Source: Onchocerca volvulus (Eukaryota; Nematoda; Chromadorea; Rhabditida; Onchocercidae). Taken from it: a stretch of DNA of 64,000 nucleotides. Within the stretch, counting starts at the first letter, position 1. The number at the start of each line of letters is the position of its first letter. The translations under genes were made by a program, and so were the position numbers. The notes under the pieces are model-generated. The model was not told where the DNA came from. It saw nothing but the letters and a program-made list of their open reading frames with translations, and did no database searches. Of the stretch, positions 1 to 11,968 are shown one piece after another. The stretch lies in the NCBI GenBank assembly GCA_000499405.2, contig HG738141.1:889644-953643 (forward strand), written 5' to 3'.

Positions 1-449
1 ATGAAATCCTTTCCTGATTACTGTACATCCAAATTATCGACATGAAAATTATTATCTGGTACTAATGAAATATAATGATTTTTTGCTCAGAAATGTTAAT
101 TTTAACAAAATTGATTCAATTAAAATTGCAAGAAGTATTGAGCGCAGTTAACATATGCTCTTTTCTGAAGTTGGAATTGAAATGCACATAGAAAGATTAT
201 TTACACAATGCATTTATTGCGTATTTTTTTTTAGACATACTAGAAAGAATTCAAAGAAGATAAAATGTGAAAACAATGATGAAGAATTTCTGAATTTAAT
301 CTCTTTATAGATCAAATTCATAGTAATTGCTCCGTCCTTTCTATATTTATTATTAAAGTATCAATTAATATCCATCGATAATCAACAATAACCAAAAATT
401 TTAATGAATAATAAATTTCGAATCCATCTGTTTTTTGCATCGAATCGCT

Positions 450-1182
450 TCAGTTGAAATCGGACTCCCCTTTACAGTAATTTTTCTTGTGCCTTTTCAA
501 ATTAGATGATAGAGAAAACTTTTTACCGCATAATTCGCAATTGGTACGGCTTTTTCTTGGTATGCATTAGAATATATTATTTCAAACTGTTTGATCGAGT
601 GAAAATTTTCCAGCATTTCGAACATTTTTATGGTTTTACTTTAATAGGAATTCGCATATAGCATTTTAAATGTGATGATTGAGAGAAATCTATTCCTCAT
701 ATCTCACAAAGGTACGATTTTTTTCTGCTATAAGTACAAAAATGTAATTGCAATCTAATAATCGAAGGAAACTTATCATATGTCGCAAAGATGAAGCTTC
801 TCACCAGAATGAATTTGCGAATGGGATTTCAAACTGTTTAGCGTTTTAAAAATTTTTCCGCATTCCAGAAAACTGCGTATCATCTCTCCAGTATGATTTA
901 GCATCTTAATTTCCAAATTTCCTATTAATTTTTCTTGGCGTCTATCATACTTTCCTTTTTTTCCATTCTCTTCTTGAACTGATGAGTTTCGTAACTCGTT
1001 ATTTTTTCTTCGCAATTCTTTTAAAATTGATAAGTCAAGTAATTCTATTTGTTCCTCCCTCATTTTCCGCAAAAATAAGTCTTTTGCTGTTTGTTCTTCA
1101 CTCATTTTGATAAATCCATCGGCTCTGTTTGTTGCGGCTGCGCATCTTCAAATTTTATAATATTATTCATCTCAAATTGCAT
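450..1182 (-). pseudogene. Decayed C2H2 zinc-finger gene
   Basis: Read on the minus strand, this is an intronless stretch that once encoded an N-terminal leader and about five C2H2 zinc fingers. The leader starts at an ATG at 1182 and contains PMDLS, a match to the CtBP-binding PxDLS motif of repressors. One base appears lost near 1105, after which a 109-codon frame starting MSEEQ continues to 776. Finger-like segments follow: one with ECGKIF and HSGEK linker remnants, one starting CDI just past a frame break near 777, one with a stop after CEI, one reading CSKCWKIF with an internal stop, and an intact-looking last finger CELCGKKF...H...C ending at 450. Frameshifts near 1105, 777 and 552 and at least three in-frame stops show it is dead. 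Linkers resembling HTGEKPY support the family call. Confidence 0.75.
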
Positions 1183-1263
1183 AAAAATTTGAAATTTTCA
1201 AAAAGAAATGTTTTTTTTTCGTCAAAAATTTAATGAATTTACCATATTTTGTATATTATATAG

Positions 1264-1380
1264 CTAGATGAAGAAACAGAAGAAATAGATGAAATGCATT
1301 TTGATAAATGCGCTTTCTTGCCAATTCTAAAAAACATTCAAATTAGCAGTACGCTGAATGATTGGATGAAGATTGCTTAG
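1264..1380 (+). other. Coding-like segment, possible terminal exon
   Basis: After an acceptor-like TATATAG there are 38 open codons (LDEETEEIDEM... to ...DWMKIA) ending at TAG 1378-1380. The acidic start and W/C content are unlike the surrounding AT-rich noise. No partner exon was found upstream, so it could be the last exon of a gene starting left of the window or a relic. Confidence 0.3.
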
Positions 1381-1816
1381 TAACGAATTTTTTCTAAAAA
1401 AAAAAATTGAAAAAATTTTTTTTGAATTTTATTGAAAAAATGATGGTATTACATTCATTGCTATTGAAATATGACAAATATAACTCAGATCATTGTGCCT
1501 AAGATCAGCGATATTATTTATTCAAAGTTTTTCGCATAACTTGTACAAATGCTGAATAAATAGTACTGCAACAGGGTGGCACAATCTTATAAAATTGACA
1601 AAAAAAAAAATAATTTTATCTCAAAAAAAAATGCTTATTTACACGTTATTCTGAAATAGTAAAATCTTTCATATAATTAAGAAGTTCTAAAAAACGTCTA
1701 ACATTGCATAATTGTAAAAAATGAAATTGATTGGAACGAGATTGTAAGCTTTGATTGCTGAATTGCTAAAAGTAAACGATCGCATATTTGAATGTTTTCT
1801 ATTTGGGAATAGCAAT

Positions 1817-1920
1817 CCACGTGTAATAGAAGTGATAATCCACGTGTAATAGAATGATAACTTACGTGTAATAGAATGATAACTTACGTGTAATAGGATT
1901 GATAACTTATATGTAATAAT
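1817..1920. repeat. Short tandem array, about 22-bp unit
   Basis: Four good copies and one decayed copy of a unit around CACGTGTAATAGAATGATAA lie head to tail. The first two copies carry CACGTG (E-box palindrome); later copies read TACGTG and then TATATG, so the array decays to the right, where it runs into the dispersed repeat. Confidence 0.8.
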
Positions 1921-2245
1921 GAGGAGAAGATTATTTAATCAATGTTTAGTGTGTGTCACTGTTTAATCTTTTATATTAAATAAATTTATTTGAACTACTG
2001 CATTATATCGCTCAGAATAACTTATGCAAAGCAATTATAACATTTTTTTTTTCTCACAATTTTATTTCATTTCACTTTACATTTTCTATATCTTCAAAAT
2101 TGAAACAATGTTAGCGAAAAGGAAAAATTATATTGAAAGGCAATTCTGTTCTAGCCAACTTAAAATTAGTTTTTAAATTTGGTTAAATTAATTATATTGA
2201 AATTAAAATGATTAAATTTATAATTTTTTAAATGAATTCCTATTA
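1918..2245 (+). repeat. Dispersed repeat, copy 1
   Basis: This segment aligns by eye, with many substitutions and small gaps, to 10740-11095 in the same orientation. Shared landmarks are a stretch around TTTAATCTTTTATATTAAAT, ATTTATTTGA, and AAATTGAAACAATGTTAGCG followed by GGAAAAATT. The family is unknown and no coding capacity is visible. Confidence 0.6.
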
Positions 2246-5075
2246 ATAATATAGAGCTTATAATTTCTTGTTGCTCAAATGTAAAATGTCTATATTGATC
2301 TAATATTCTCGTATTTTTAATGTCTTGTTTCAATAATTGAAGAATAGACGATTCTGTATACTTTGATATTCGGATAAAGCAAGAGTTTCAAGGATGGTTA
2401 TTTTTTAAAAGTTTTCTTTCAAATAAATTAATACATACAATTCTACATTTTGTGTTTCCTAAATTTTTGTTGGAAAATTAGCTTTAACAATTTGTTAGAA
2501 AAGTAATGTTGCATTGACACAGATGATTGATGGTTTGTTTCTGATAATTGATCTCTGATCCGTTATTATCATACAGTATCCTTTTTAAAATAAATCCTGT
2601 CTAATTTCAGTGGAAGAATTTTATATACAGTTTTTGTTTTGCGATTATTTCATTGCTAAAAAAAACTATCAGTAAATGTCATAAATGATAAATCCATATT
2701 TGATTATCGTAAATATGATAAGATGAATGGAAAAAGAAATAATATCCATTTAAGATGAATATAATTTTCATATTATTAAAATTCAACGATTTAAAATGAT
2801 TGAATAAAACAAACTAATAGAATTTTAATTTTATATAAGTATCACTTTTCATCATGTAGTTAATTATAATGAAACATTCTTTCACTAATTGATTACATAT
2901 TAGAATGGAAAATCTTTGATCAAAAGATTTTTTTTAATAAAAAAAAACAAATGAAGAAATGAAGTCGAAATAAAGAATAGAAGGAAATATAAAAATATAG
3001 AATCCTCGTAATATTAAATTTGAATGAAATGTATCAATTTATTTTATGCGTAGATATTGTGGAAACATCTGTAATGAAATATAAATTATCATAAACTGTC
3101 AAACTTTTTAAACTCTAATTACATAACAAATTATGTAATTCGATAGAAATTGATTTCTCAAATATTTTACCTTCGAAAGGTAAAATATTACCTTTACTCT
3201 TTCCGGATTAATTTATATTATTATTGGAGATTTTAGTTAAATTAAATGTTACATTAATCATAGAGGAAAATATTTCATTAATTAAGATTATTTCTCGATT
3301 TAAGTCTTAAAAGTAACTCGAAAAAGTTACATTTCTTTTCATAAAAATTTTCGAATTTCATAATCGAATTTATTCAATAAATGAAATTTCAATTTGATCG
3401 GCATTAATAAATTTTAAATAAAAATTCTTGATCTTCAATTTGACTCAAAAAAATATTGAAATTTTGTCAAATTTGATATTGAAGCTGATAGACTGCCTCA
3501 ATAATCAAAAATTAAAATACTGTTGATAAAGCTGAATAGATTGAATATCGATCCAAAGTTTAGATTAAATGTAAAAAACAATTTTCCAACATAATATTTT
3601 TCTTATTTTTAAGCTAACTTTTAAAATGAGCTTTTTGAGACAAGACTGCATCTTTATTTCCTCAATTAAGCATATGATTAATTTTAAAATTCAGATTTAA
3701 GTAAAATGTAGAAATCAAAATGTTTCAAATTAAAATCTTATTCTAAAATTATCTTTATGATTTTGCAAATATTGCTCATCAACTTTCTCAATTTAATCAA
3801 TCTTTTACTTTGTTGTTAAACTTAAAAAGGAATTTATCATCAGTTAAGTTATCGTTCTATAATCACAATTATTAGTTTTGAAGAAACAGAAAATCCTAGT
3901 GGTAACTAACAATAGAATATCTTATGAATTAAAATCTTACAAAAATCTAATTTAAAAATTTAGCTAAATAAAATTTTAAACTAAATACGAAAATAATAAG
4001 AAAGATAGATAAATGATTTCATGGTTGATTCTAATAAATATCTTTAACAATTATGATCAAGGAGAATACAAATAATCAGACTTTCATAATTTTCATTTGA
4101 AGATTGATGTCGTCGAACTTCTATATTTATCATTCCTGCTCTTCTTCCCTTAAATATGAATTTAGCGAGATATGTCCCAAATTTTGATATCAGAAAATTA
4201 ATTTTAGCTTGCTTCATTTTTAAAATTTTTCTTGCATATTTTAATCTTGAAAAGAGAACTTGTGTAACTTAATATATGACAGCAAACATAATCTACTGCT
4301 AAATCACAATCATAATTTTATCCAATTTTCCTGCAAAACTTAAATTATATGACAATGCTAACAAATCTTCCTATAAAGTCTGAATATATTATTTACAAAT
4401 ATGGGATATCAAATATTAAATATTATTAAAATATGTAGCAAGATATTTACCTAGGAAGTTAGAGTGATATCGTTATTTACTAACAATTACATCAGAAGCA
4501 CTGATAAGAACTAATAATAAAATCAAAAAAAAAGTAGGCATTTCACGACGTCCAATCATATTATTCTGCGGGACTTTTCGCAATCCAAATGATAATGTGA
4601 AAATACAAATATAATGCATAAATATCGACAGTATCAGTTTTTTCCCCTTCATTTATACATCTTAAGTATGATTTCTATCACATTAAAATTACTCTTTTGG
4701 AACAATAATACTAATCCTCACTTATAAGAAAAAAAAAAAAAAAGGGAAAAAAAACTTGCTTTTCTTACCATTAGGAAATTCTGAATGTTTCTTTGAAGAG
4801 ATCAAATTAAGATCATATCTTGTTGTAGATAACATACAAAACAAGCATGGTATTTTATTAATTTTTCATAACTTTTCAAAATACGTCAAGAATAAACGAA
4901 TAAAAATAAATAAATTCTGCAAAACATGAAATAAACAAATTTTACAAAACAAAAATGCTCATAACGGCAATATAATATTGAAAACATGAGACCTGATAGA
5001 AGCTTATTGCAAAATTATAAATTTAACCATGAATTCCAAGCACTGAAAAAATTTCAAGAGTGAACTATCATTCAA

Positions 5076-8000
5076 TTAATATTTTTTGTCCTTTATTTCC
5101 TTCGCTGTACCAGTAGGGCTAGTCCAAATATCAGTAAATGCAAGTATGCCAGTAAATACCAATGCTGCACCGATCCAATGGGCTAATGTGAACGAATTTC
5201 GAAACCAAAGAATGGAAATGAGCAAAGAAAGAAATTTCCGTATAGTAACAACCATTGTTACCGTTAAACAGTCAAATGTAGCATTTAACCGATATATAAA
5301 ACTAATGCACATCCATCTAGAAATTAATTTAATCAAAATTATTAATAACATTTTTATGCTACCGTCAACCTCTATAATATTTTGTGCTATCGTGGACTTT
5401 TTCGATGAAAACTGGAATATTTAATCAAAATAATCTCATTGAAACAGCATTCTATAAATAAACTCTACCGAAAAATTTTCTTTCATCTTTTAATATTTTC
5501 TTACCAGTTACTTTAGAAAAATAAAATTTTCCAAAATATTTTTAAATTAAAACACAGTATATGCAAAGGTGATACGAAATTAAAAAATACATACTGTAAA
5601 AGACATGTGGCAGCAAGATAGGCCCACATATGTGGGACACGAAAGCCAAGTATGTCAATTGGATAACTGTGCGAAAATGCAATAGCTGACTTATAAATAT
5701 CTTCACCCATAAATGCGAAAAGTGGCAATGAAGCGCCATGCTATAATAAAATCTTTGTAGATTAAATATGCTTAAACTCGATACTGTACTCCGATATTTG
5801 CAATTAGGTAAATAGTTCTTTGCGCTATATAATAATCATGAATGTCAATCAGCAAGTGCTAAAAAGATTAAAGAATTTACAGCTTAATAATTAGCCAATT
5901 TCTTCAAATGTAAAAACATTAAGAATCCAATATATTCTTCCTTTCTGAATAATCGCAGTTATAAATTTAGATACTAAGAACTCAAACCAGATATTTGTAT
6001 TTATCAACTTACAATTACAAACATTGCTTCCTCAGTATATTTTCCGTAAGCCTTATACAGGGTTTCTTGACAAATTCCCAAATAAGCAGATGCTAATAAA
6101 GCTATCGTAAGCATCACTATGCCTGAAATATTTTTAACCGATTTTAGATAAATAAAATAACAATAATGGATATCTTTCATAATTGTGCATTCTGTGTCTA
6201 AAACTGAAAAAGCATGACAACATTATAAATCTATTTAATAAACTTGCCAATTAGCCATTCTCGATAGTGCTTTTCGACATCATCCACCTTCTTTTGTTGA
6301 TCCGTTTTCTGGAAGATTTCTTATCAGTTAAGAAAATCCAACTCAATTATCGACACACGAATAGTCTGCTGATGAATATTTCGTATTAAACTTGCAATTT
6401 CAATAATATTTTGTTAAATCTTCGCTCACTGACTTCTTTCCATCCTTGTTCCTTTACATCATTCTTACTAAACAATACTGACTCTTAGGAGACATTGCAC
6501 ATTCAAACAAAAAAAACAAATCCAAGTAAAAAATTTCAAAATCGGAAAAATTCAGCAATTTGTTAAATTTTATGGTAAAAGCGACCATCTGTACAGATGG
6601 CATTATTTGATTACAATGTGCAAAATACCTCATGTATTACAGAGTTTTTTTCTTTTTTTCTTTTTTTTTTTTTTTTTTTTTCATTTTATAGAGATGTTAA
6701 ACAAAAACTACCAATACTACCTCTCATGAAATCATTACAACACTTTCTCATATTTAAGTCTCAAGTAATCTATAATCATAAAATTACCAATACAAAAAAT
6801 GGAAACTTTCTTGAATTAAAATATTTTTGAATATCAACCTCCAAGTGGGCAGTAGCTGTAGTACATATGATTATGCCAATCGTGATCGACAGAACTGCCA
6901 AATATTTTCGTAATGAGTACTGTTTTCCTTGTAATATTTTCGTGAGAATTAAGCTCGCTAATAGTGAACCCTGAAGAACCGGTTCAGTTGATATTAAACA
7001 ATGCCAATAATGATATTAGACTTTTCAACAAACATATTCATAGCATTTTGTAGAGAGGCATGTCTACGTTACGATCATAACATTTTCCGATTAATTCTCA
7101 ATCAAAATAGTTCAGTTTTTTTTTTTTTTTTTCCTTTGAAACGTATCATATCGCCCCAACTTCGAGAAAACTTATGTGACATGATAATACTAAGATAAAC
7201 ATAACTTACTGATCGAAAAATGATATGTAACGGGACGGGAACATGAAAATTCAAAGCTTGATTATTGATAACATTGACAAAAAAGAATGTTATTACTGTT
7301 GGCAGATAACCACTGAAAAATGAAGAAAGAGATAACAATTTGAAGGATTAATCGATGATAATTGGTAAGATCTAAGGCTGAGAAGATCGAAATTTATTCC
7401 GAGTACTTATTGAAATTACTGACTTCTTCGGAAGGAAGCCTACAATTTCAAACGTTAACCATTCATTTTAATCAATCCTTGGTCCAATTTTCATAAATAA
7501 TATCTAAACGTTTAAACGCAATGTCCAATTTAAAATTTGCTTGACATAAACACAAAGTAGTTATAAGTCAATAACTGAAGCTGTACTCAAATTTGCAAAG
7601 AAATACGGTCTAAAATTACTACGAAAAAACGAATTAGCTGATTGAAAAGAAGATTCGAATTTTATAAAATTAACAAAAATTTCAACATACCGCATGGGAA
7701 TTTTATGAGGAACGGTAAAAAATTTTGATGTGAAAATCAGTCCTTCCAATGATATAAAGAAAAAAGTCGAAAAAGTCATCAAATTCATCGAACTCGGTTG
7801 TTCCCTAAAAAATTGATTGAATTGTTAAATTTTTGAAGTTTTTAGAATTTAAACAAAAATAAGACATTTCTGACTTCATCAAGTAAAACTAGTTTTGTCG
7901 AGAATGTAGCTTGAAGTTATGCTAAAATAGTTCACTAAACTAACATTCATGAATTTGAATGTTGGATTGGGAAAGAATTTGGCACTATTATTTAAAAAAA

Positions 8001-8249
8001 AAAAAATCATTAAAAAAATCAAGCGAATCAACATCTTAGGTTTTTCTCTTCTGAAAGCCAAAAAAACCGATATAATTCCAAATATTGTGCAATTATTCAT
8101 GGAAATCTGTTTTAAAATAGGGAAAGGAAGAGAGACGCAAACGAAAATTATAATAATGAAGAATAATACTTGGCGACAGATTCCACAAAATACATGCAAC
8201 CAATGCAACTGGCCAATGTACCAGATATACAATACAAAGCTGCCGTCAT
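5076..8249 (-). CDS. SLC35B4: SLC35B4-type nucleotide-sugar transporter, complete
   Basis: The protein is a multi-pass Golgi/ER transporter that, in the family, exchanges cytosolic UDP-xylose or UDP-GlcNAc for luminal UMP. Minus-strand exons are 8170-8249, 7691-7804, 7210-7312, 6839-6970, 6248-6308, 6013-6122, 5595-5740 and 5076-5316. They join in phase to 987 bases (328 residues; human SLC35B4 has 331). Family landmarks in order are the N-terminal MTAALYCISG helix, VINNQALNFHVPVPLHIIFR, the cytosolic loop before GICQETLYK (about residue 180), and the C-terminal VVTIRKFLSLL...HWIGAALVFTG block near residues 265-300. It ends in a lysine-rich tail (KDKKY), which may act in ER/Golgi retention. 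The start at 8249 aligns with the family N terminus and sits 3 bases after an acceptor. Intron 5 begins with GC instead of GT; the exon 4 donor (GTTGAT) is weak. Its substrate is inferred. Confidence 0.93.
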
Positions 8250-8251
8250 AT

Positions 8252-8265
8252 TCTGGAATTAAATT
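8252..8265 (-). promoter_or_regulatory. Probable spliced-leader acceptor of the transporter
   Basis: On the minus strand a TTAATTCCAG acceptor lies 3 bases upstream of the start codon, with no coding exon evident above it. This is the usual arrangement for nematode spliced-leader trans-splicing. It is inferred from position and consensus only. Confidence 0.5.
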
Positions 8266-9519
8266 GCAATTAAAAAGGAATTAATTTTGTAAATATACTT
8301 CCTTGTTCCGTTAACTAATATATGCTCCTTGTGAATTTACTCCATTGTCCTTTTATTAATACATTCTTTCGTTATTTAATCGAAATTCAACACGAATATT
8401 TCACACTTTTAACAAAAAAATATTACGATAGAATCTGCCGAAACGATAAGACGACATACAGTGGACTTGAAACATTTGACTGGAAAGCCAAATACGAGAA
8501 AAGTACATTTCATGAAAAGTTATTTTTGGACTTTTCAGTCCGTCTTCTAATGATAATGTGGAGATAATACTTTTAAAAATATAATATAAAGTTTGGGAAA
8601 CGATGAAAAATAGCTATTTAAAACTTCAGAAATGCAAGAATTGAAATTAGAGAACTAATGAATTCCTAAACATTTTTAGACTTTTGAATGAAGGATTCAG
8701 ATATTGAAACAGAATTAAACAAATATTTTTAAAATAAATTTGCCTATAGCAAAAAAAAAAAATCATTGATCATATTTGTAATAGTAGAGGTAGAAAGACT
8801 GGTTAAAAATTTTAATAAAATTATTCGATAATTCAGAAAAAGTCTCGTTATTATCTGTCTTTAAGCGAGGTCAAAGTCCCATTCAACACCATACAAATCA
8901 ATATATAAGAGACGAAGATATAATAAGGTTTTCAGAAAAGATTAGAGACAATTTTAGATAAATATTTTTTGAATTGTAAAAATTTTTGTTGAATTAAACA
9001 GTGTGAAATTCATATTTCTACAAAACTTTCATCGATTTTAACTTCAATAAAGTAATTCAAGTTTTCCAGGAATGACCAAAAACATCAGTGAAATCCTGAT
9101 GAATTTCGACAAATCTTGAGGAAATTACGAATTCCGGATTTTCGATATTTTACTGACACTTCTAATTATAAATAATCAGAAATTAACATAAATTCGGATA
9201 CAATACAACAAGTTTTACTCAGATTTAAAATAGAAAATAAAAGTAATTCAAAGTCCCACGAATTCTGCAAAATAGTTTTTCAAGTTGCTTATTAAACTGA
9301 CAAACATAGACTTCGATATGTTGAAAAACAATTCAAATTTCTATCGAACTTTTTCTTTATTATAAATTGTCAAATTTTTAATAAATTTCGCCAAAAATTC
9401 TTCTGATTCCTAATTCGAAAATTCAACAAATTTTTTCATAAAATGAAAAATCAACCGTCCACCTACTATTTCCCATATCTTCTGTTATCGATCAATCGAT
9501 CGTTACGACACACATCAAA

Positions 9520-9665
9520 AATCATCCTTTTTCCCGCCATCTATTTCCGAATCAGGATTCCCCGGCACTCGATTAAATGGAACGCAGCGGAATAGCCGAT
9601 ATCAAAGGCCCGACTAGTTATTAACGGATGGGCCGCTTGCCGTTGTTTGCTAATAAAATGCATTC
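9520..9665. other. GC-rich island of unknown nature
   Basis: About 145 bases are clearly richer in G+C than everything around them. Internal inverted pieces (GGCCC...GGGCC and AACGG...CCGTT) could pair. No frame on either strand stays open across it, so a conserved regulatory element, a structured non-coding RNA or an old coding fragment are all possible. Confidence 0.35.
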
Positions 9666-10330
9666 TCTTCTCAAGGATGTATGTATGTAGGATGCACTTC
9701 TGAATGGAATATACGATTAGGTGGATTGATGAATCGATTAATTTGAAATCAAAATCGGAACTGTATTGAGTAAAATTTGCTGCAACTGAATTGAGCCTAG
9801 AATTTCCATTTTTCTATGCGATTCTTTACCCTTTCTATTCTGAAACACCGCTATCTGGAAGTACTAATATATATCTGAAATAAAATTTTTTCCTTTTTAT
9901 TTTTTCTCTAAATTTTCTTCCGTAATCTTTTTGTATTCTGTAAATATTCTCTATTCGATACTCCATAATTACTATCCGATCCGATGCTTTGAATAAATAT
10001 TTTTTTTTCTGCTATCCAGCTTCTAGTAAAATCTAAAAAGCAAAAGAATATATCGAAGCAAAAAAATATATCAAAAGAATAAATATTTTCAATTAACATT
10101 TACTAAATTTAAAAAACCTATATCATCGTTGACCATATTTCTCTTCCATTTTTTTTCTTTGCGGAGTTGCGATCTTCCAGATCAATTCCAACCAATTTCT
10201 GCTAGTAACCTCGAGAGTATCAAAATATAGTTCGAGATACATTATTTTTTTTCGATGATTCTTTACTGGTCTGAAATTGTCGACACAATTCTTTTTTTCG
10301 TTTATATTGAGAATATTTCGATTTCCGACA

Positions 10331-10557
10331 GAAACAGCATTCTATAAATAAGCGCTATCAAAGAATTTCCTTTTATCTTTTAATATTTTCTTACCAGTTA
10401 CTTTAGAACAATAAATTTTTTCAAAGTATTTTTAAATGAAAAACACAGTATATGCAAAGGCGATATGAAATTATTAAAAAATACATACTTACTTGATTAC
10501 AATGTGCAAAATGACCTTTTGTATAATAAAGGGTTTTTTTTTTCCTTTTTTCATTTT
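10331..10557 (+). repeat. Duplicated, rearranged piece of the SLC35B4-like gene
   Basis: Bases 10331-10490 match 5441-5595 (part of transporter intron 7 up to the exon 7 boundary). Bases 10491-10557 match 6604-6690 (inside intron 4). The copy keeps order and orientation but skips about 1 kb containing exons 5-7. It is non-coding. Confidence 0.85.
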
Positions 10558-10739
10558 ACAAATTTCTTACCGATATGAATTTTCTAACGAAGTAAGTGAA
10601 AAAGAAGTTAAAGAGTGAAATTTGTGGAATAGAGATTTCACAGAAACCACTCAATTATTTTTGTAATTCTTAATTGTATAAATGTTGAATGCTCATGCGT
10701 ATAAATGCTTGTTCAGATGGAAGTTGCAATTTATGCATA

Positions 10740-11095
10740 ATAATGAGAAGTTATGCAATCAAAGTTTAGCGTTATTTTTAATCCTTTATACTGAATAAAA
10801 TTATTTGAGCAGCTATACTATACTATGAAAATTAACTTATGAAAAAGCAAATACAATTTCTCTGTACAGTTTTGTTTGATTTCACTGCAGTTTTCCCACA
10901 ATTCCAAAATTGAAGCAATGTTAGCGTGAGGGAAAAATTGCGTTGACAAACAAATACATCGCTGACGAACATAAATAATTTCACTTCATCCGAACTTAAC
11001 TTTCAAATTTGATATGTGTGTATGTGGATAAACTAGTCATAATGCAATTAATTATGGTTAAATCGATAAATTTATAGTGTAATGAATTAATTTAT
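10740..11095 (+). repeat. Dispersed repeat, copy 2
   Basis: This is the counterpart of 1918-2245, with the same order of landmarks over about 330-350 bases and extensive divergence. It lies directly to the right of the duplicated transporter fragment. Confidence 0.6.
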
Positions 11096-11139
11096 ATTTA
11101 CTAGCAATGAAGAAATTCCAATTTCCAAAGTTTCGTATT

Positions 11140-11640
11140 TTATTTTATTTTAAGGATTGCATAACATGCAGTCCTGTTGACGCTATTTCTTTTGACCGTG
11201 ATAAAATTGTAGGGGTGTATTCTGCTTTTCGGTTCTCACACATTTCTTCAATTTTCTTGTTTCATTCACTTGGAAAACGAACCTCAAACTTCGGTAATTT
11301 AACCTTTTTTATGATAAATTTGTTAATCAATGAATGCAGCAATTATATCAATAACAATTGTATCAACAATACAATTTTGATAATATCAAAGGGACAATTT
11401 TCATAATACGAAGAAAAGGAGATATGATTATGTAATAAAAAAAACAAATTCAATACCACCAGCTGGACTATTCAACCGAGCTCATGGCTGCCCATTTTCT
11501 GCAATGATTTTTGTGCTCAGAACTCCCTTCTTCTTCGTGGTTGGAAGAGCTTGATATCATTTTCAGGCAACAAGAAAGCTCCTTTGTTATCGCAGGAGAA
11601 TGCGCCTTTGTTAACGCATGATGAAAAAATGATTTCACAG
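11140..11640. other. Coding-like relic zone
   Basis: Two short islands have coding-like composition. Minus-strand 11260-11150 reads MCENRKAEYTPTIL... to a stop. At 11470-11640 both strands are open and richer in GC: plus reads ...SSWLEELDIIFRQQ... to TGA, minus reads ...CLKMISSSSNHEEEG... to TAG. No family was recognised and no intact gene can be built; these are probably remains of an inserted sequence. Confidence 0.25.
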
Positions 11641-11893
11641 TTAATTACAGCAAATGCTAAATGTCAAATTTAAAACAAAACAATCACTGGTTTTCTTCTT
11701 TTATCCTCGCGATTTCATCGATACTTGTATATGTAGGTAATTGAGTAGAATAAAAGTTTCGAAATCCGGTTGTTTTTTTAAAGTTCTTTTTTTTTTTTTT
11801 ATTGGACAACTTCATGCATAAATGCTTTGTCCTACATTCTACGCTTTTTGGATTTATAACAGAAATAATTCGAAGTATATGCAATTATATATG

Positions 11894-11968
11894 TCTTTCG
11901 AATTATTCGTATTTATTGGGCAATATATATATGTTATATTGCCCAATAAATACGAATAATTCGAAAGA
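11894..11968. repeat. 34-bp perfect inverted repeat with 7-base loop
   Basis: Arms 11894-11927 and 11935-11968 are perfectly complementary (start TCTTTCGAATTATTCG, end CGAATAATTCGAAAGA), separated by TATATGT. A transcript would form an uninterrupted hairpin. It is too short and has too small a loop for a typical transposon; a recent palindromic duplication or a hairpin RNA are possible. Confidence 0.95.

Larger units (their letters stand above)
1381..5075. other. Gene-poor AT-rich region
   Basis: No reading frame with coding character was seen here. It holds the 1817-1920 tandem array and the dispersed repeat at 1918-2245, both listed separately. The right part would be the 3' flank of the SLC35B4-like gene. 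Confidence 0.6.

Noticed and set aside
233..310. Acceptor followed by a short lysine-rich frame ending in TAG
   Set aside because: It has only about 24 codons, no partner exon and low complexity; not enough to call an exon.
5086..5424. 112-codon plus-strand open frame
   Set aside because: It is antisense to the last exon of the SLC35B4-like gene, whose family match is strong.
6650..6681. Poly-T tract that could be read as a retrocopy tail
   Set aside because: Homopolymer T/A runs of this kind are scattered throughout the window and no adjacent retro-inserted sequence was found.
7949..8284. 111-codon plus-strand frame
   Set aside because: It overlaps exon 1 and intron 1 of the transporter on the opposite strand and has a lysine run from poly-A.
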